Shown one piece after another: positions 61,201 through 64,000 of a stretch of 64,000 nucleotides of DNA. The first letter of the stretch is position 1, and every line of letters starts with the position of its first letter. Made by a program: the position numbers and the translations under genes. Origin of the DNA: Strigamia acuminata. Its lineage: Eukaryota > Arthropoda > Chilopoda > Geophilomorpha > Linotaeniidae. Under the pieces are notes generated by a model, which worked only from the letters and a program-made list of their open reading frames with translations, was not told the origin of the DNA and searched no databases. The stretch lies in contig OX442317.1 in NCBI GenBank assembly GCA_949358305.1, positions 13,024,186-13,088,185 on the forward strand, given 5' to 3'.

Positions 61201-63267
61201 AACATCACAAGACCAATGTCTCTGAATGTTCTGAAATAGTGTTTAAACCTTAGTAGAAGGCTTCAATGTTAGTTTTAGCAACATCCAAGCAATAATTTGA
61301 AAGAATAAACTTTTGATCTCATTTGACATCACAGTTGACTTAGCACAAACACCACAAGACCAATGTCTCTAAATGTTCTGAAATAGTGTTTAAACCTTAG
61401 TAGAAAGCTTCAATGTAAGTTTTAGCAACATCCAAGCAATAATTTGAAAGAATAAACTTTTGATCTCATTTGACATCACAGTTGACTTAGCACAAACACC
61501 ACAAGACCAATGTCTCTAAATGTTCTGAAATAGTGTTTAAACCTTAGTAGATGGCTTCAGTGTAAGTTTTAGCAACATCCAAGCAATGATTTGGGAGAAT
61601 AGACTTTTGCTCTCATCACAGTTGACTTAGCACAAACACCACAAGACCAATGTCTCTTAATGTTCTGAAATAGTGTTTAAACCTTAGTAGAAGGCTTCAA
61701 TGTTAGTTTTAGCAACATCCAAGCAATAAGTTGAAAGAATAAACTTTTGATCTCATTTGACATCACAGTTGACTTAGCACAAACACCACAAGACCAATGT
61801 CTCTGAATGTTCAGAAATAGTGTTTAAACCTTAGTAGAAGGCTTCAATGTAAGTTTTAGCAACATCCAAGCAATATTTTGAAAGAATAAACTTTTGATCT
61901 CATTTGACATCACAGTTGACTTAGCACAAACACCACAAACCAATGTCTCTGAATGTTCTGAAATAGTGTTTAAACCTTAGTAGAAGGCTTCAATGTAAGT
62001 TTTAGCAACATCCAAGCAATGATTTGGGAGAATAGACTTTTGATCTCATCACAGTTGACTTAGCACAAACATCACAAGACCAATGTCTCTGAATGTTCTG
62101 AAATAGTGTTTAAACTTTAGTAGAAGGCTTCAATGTTAGTTTTAGCAACATCCAAGAAATGATTTAGGAAAATAGACTTTTGATCTCATCACAGTTGACT
62201 TAGCACAAACACCACAAGACCAATGTCTCTAAATGTTCTGAAATAGTGTTTAAACCTTAGTAGACGGCTTCAATGTAAGTTTTAGCAACATCCAAGCAAT
62301 GATTTGGGAGAATAGACTTTTGATCTCATCACAGTTGACTTAGCACAAACACCACAAGACCAATGTCTCTAAATGTTCTGAAATAGTGTTTAAACTTTAG
62401 TAGAAGGCTTCAATGTTAGTTTTAGCAACATCCAAGCAATAATTTGAAAGAATAAACTTTTGATCTCATTTGACATCACAGTTGACTTAGCACAAACACC
62501 ACAAACCAATGTCTCTGAATGTTCTGAAATAGTGTTTAAACTTTAGTAGAAGGCTTCAATGTAAGTTTTAGCAACATCCAAGCAATGATTTGGGAGAATA
62601 GACTTTTGATCTCATCACAGTTGACTTAGCACAAACACCACAAGACCAATGTCTCTAAATGTTCTGAAATAGTGTTTAAACTTTAGTAGACGGCTTCAAT
62701 GTAAGTTTTAGCAACATCCAAGCAATGATTTGGGAGAATAGACTTTTGATCTCATCACAGTTGACTTAGCACAAACACCACAAGACCAATGTCTCTGAAT
62801 GTTCTGAAATAGTGTTTAAACTTTAGTAGAAGACTTCAATGTTAGTTTTAGCAACATCCAAGCAATAATTTGAAAGAATAAACTTTTGATCTCATTTGAC
62901 ATCACAGTTGACTTAGCACAAACATCACAAGACCAATGTCTCTGAATGTTCTGAAATAGTGTTTAAACTTTAGTAGAAGGCTTCAATGTAAGTTTTAGCA
63001 ACATCCAAGCAATGATTTGGGAGAATAGACTTTTGATCTCATCACAGTTGACTTAGCACAAACACCACAAGACCAATGTCTCTGAATGTTCTGAAATAGT
63101 GTTTAAACTTTAGTAGAAGGCTTCAATGTTAGTTTTAGCAACATCCAAGCAATGATTTGGAAGAATAAACTTTTGATCTCATTTGACATCACAGTTGACT
63201 TAGCACAAACACCACAAGACCAATGTCTCTGAATGTTCTGAAATAGTGTTTAAACCTTAGTAGAAGG
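58204..63267. repeat. Satellite array, right block
   Basis: About 35 monomers of the same family, resuming directly at the duplicated ACAA. The first monomers repeat the order seen from 13449 (GCTTTATTTAATG, CCAATTGCTC, AGACGGC, AATGTTAG). Private variants appear here (AGATGGCTTCAGTG, TTTTGCTCTC, TCTCTTAATG, GATTTAGG), so this side of the array has evolved somewhat apart. Confidence 0.97.
59979..62340. repeat. Higher-order repeat of 1147 bp, two tandem copies
   Basis: About 59979-61125 is repeated at about 61126-62340, eight monomers per unit. Markers AGATGGCTTCAGTG (60401 and 61548) and AATGATTTAG (61011 and 62158) are exactly 1147 bp apart. The boundaries are approximate. Confidence 0.85.
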
Positions 63268-64000
63268 TGTTGCAGGTCAACAAGACAGACAGAAAGGAAT
63301 GGCGATGCGTATCCAAATTCAAGACACTTGAGCTCGCCCAAGGTCGTATGGCGTGGTTAGTACGAAAATCGCACTGGAAAGCAATAAATCCGCAACAAAT
63401 GGCATTGTTGAACCGCTGGAACAATGTGGAGAACACCTGCACCAAGTATCCAATAGGTGGCGGAAACATAAGTTGGCCTGAGAATTTTTAAACTACTCAC
63501 TACACATTGAATGTGTTTGAAAATAAGCCTAAAACAAGAGCTAATAAAACACAACACATTTATTCAAAGGTTGGTTAATAACTGAAGAAATTACAGCAAT
63601 TAGATTGGTTCTTAGAGAACCGCACATGCGCAGTACCGAATATGGCACGCGCCAGGCCGATAGCGGCGAAATACAGATACACGAAAGATTCCGTTACCAT
63701 GGTAACGGAGGAAACAAGATTACGGCAAAGTTGGCATTTGCTTAAAAATGCACTAAAAATACATTGAATTACATTGAAATGACCACAAGAATGCGGTGAA
63801 CAAAAAAGCTAATCACAACAATGTCCAAAAACACGTTAAACAATGAGATATTTGCAATAAACCGATCTCGGAATGAAAGGATTGAAAATAGCCAATCACA
63901 GGCTTCGAAAATGACATAACGATCACATTTGAATTTCGATCGGTACAAAAGCACAAAATTATCAAAGAATACATACTGAATAATAACGCAATGTAATAGT
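63268..64000 (-). mobile_element. Element E: LTR of the element D family, runs off the window
   Basis: The first 733 bp match the element D LTR (40632 onwards) with about nine substitutions, for example near 63357, 63378, 63411, 63527 and 63689, and a cluster at 63938-63951. The junction with the satellite is abrupt after TAGAAGG. In coding orientation this is the 3' end of an LTR: either the 3' LTR of a full minus-strand element lying to the right or a solo LTR. Minus-strand AATAAA is at 63564-63559. The target duplication cannot be read without the right flank. Confidence 0.93.

Overview
The window looks like eukaryotic heterochromatin from an invertebrate animal, most likely an arthropod. 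The reasons are AT-rich DNA, a long tandem satellite with monomers of about 140 bp, spliceosomal-type GT..AG signals, and BEL/Pao LTR retrotransposons primed by a tRNA-His-like sequence. There are no bacterial genes, tRNA or rRNA genes. I see no convincing single-copy host gene. The lineage call is an inference from element types only.

Layout. Bases 1-22440, 32158-33300 and 58204-63267 are one satellite family, roughly 200 monomers. Monomers are mainly 140 bp, or 147 bp when they carry a 7-bp insertion, and they are organised into several nested higher-order repeats, including a 9552-bp offset duplication. The satellite is interrupted three times. (A) 22441-32157 is a 9.7-kb minus-strand non-autonomous LTR element with apparently identical 1.9-kb LTRs. 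(B) 33301-58203 is a three-level nest. A 5.9-kb non-autonomous element (LTR 761 bp, plus strand) was hit by a 9.6-kb Pao element (LTR 1641 bp, plus strand), which was in turn hit inside its gag zinc-knuckle codons by a 9.4-kb intact Pao element (LTR 1561 bp, minus strand). (C) 63268-64000 is the start of another LTR of the innermost family. Every complete insertion has matching target-site duplications (4, 4, 4 and 5 bp).

Function. The only clearly coding genes are Pao Gag-Pol polyproteins. The innermost copy (42253-47493, minus) is a complete 1746-codon ORF with Gag, three zinc knuckles, aspartic protease, reverse transcriptase, RNase H, integrase and a C-terminal tail. The host copy around it (39329-40631 plus 50056-54014) is split by the insertion and also carries one in-frame TGA. 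All four element families share LTRs opening with TGTTGC on the coding strand, a tRNA-His-like primer binding site and a related motif before the 3' LTR. They may therefore form one system in which Pao enzymes mobilise the two non-autonomous partners; that step is inference.

The least expected signals are two. First, an open reading frame starts inside the LTR and reads through the primer binding site into the leader; in the two coding Pao elements its ATG lies exactly 202 nt before the LTR end. Second, a ladder of intron-exon modules lies antisense in the 1.9-kb LTR of element A.
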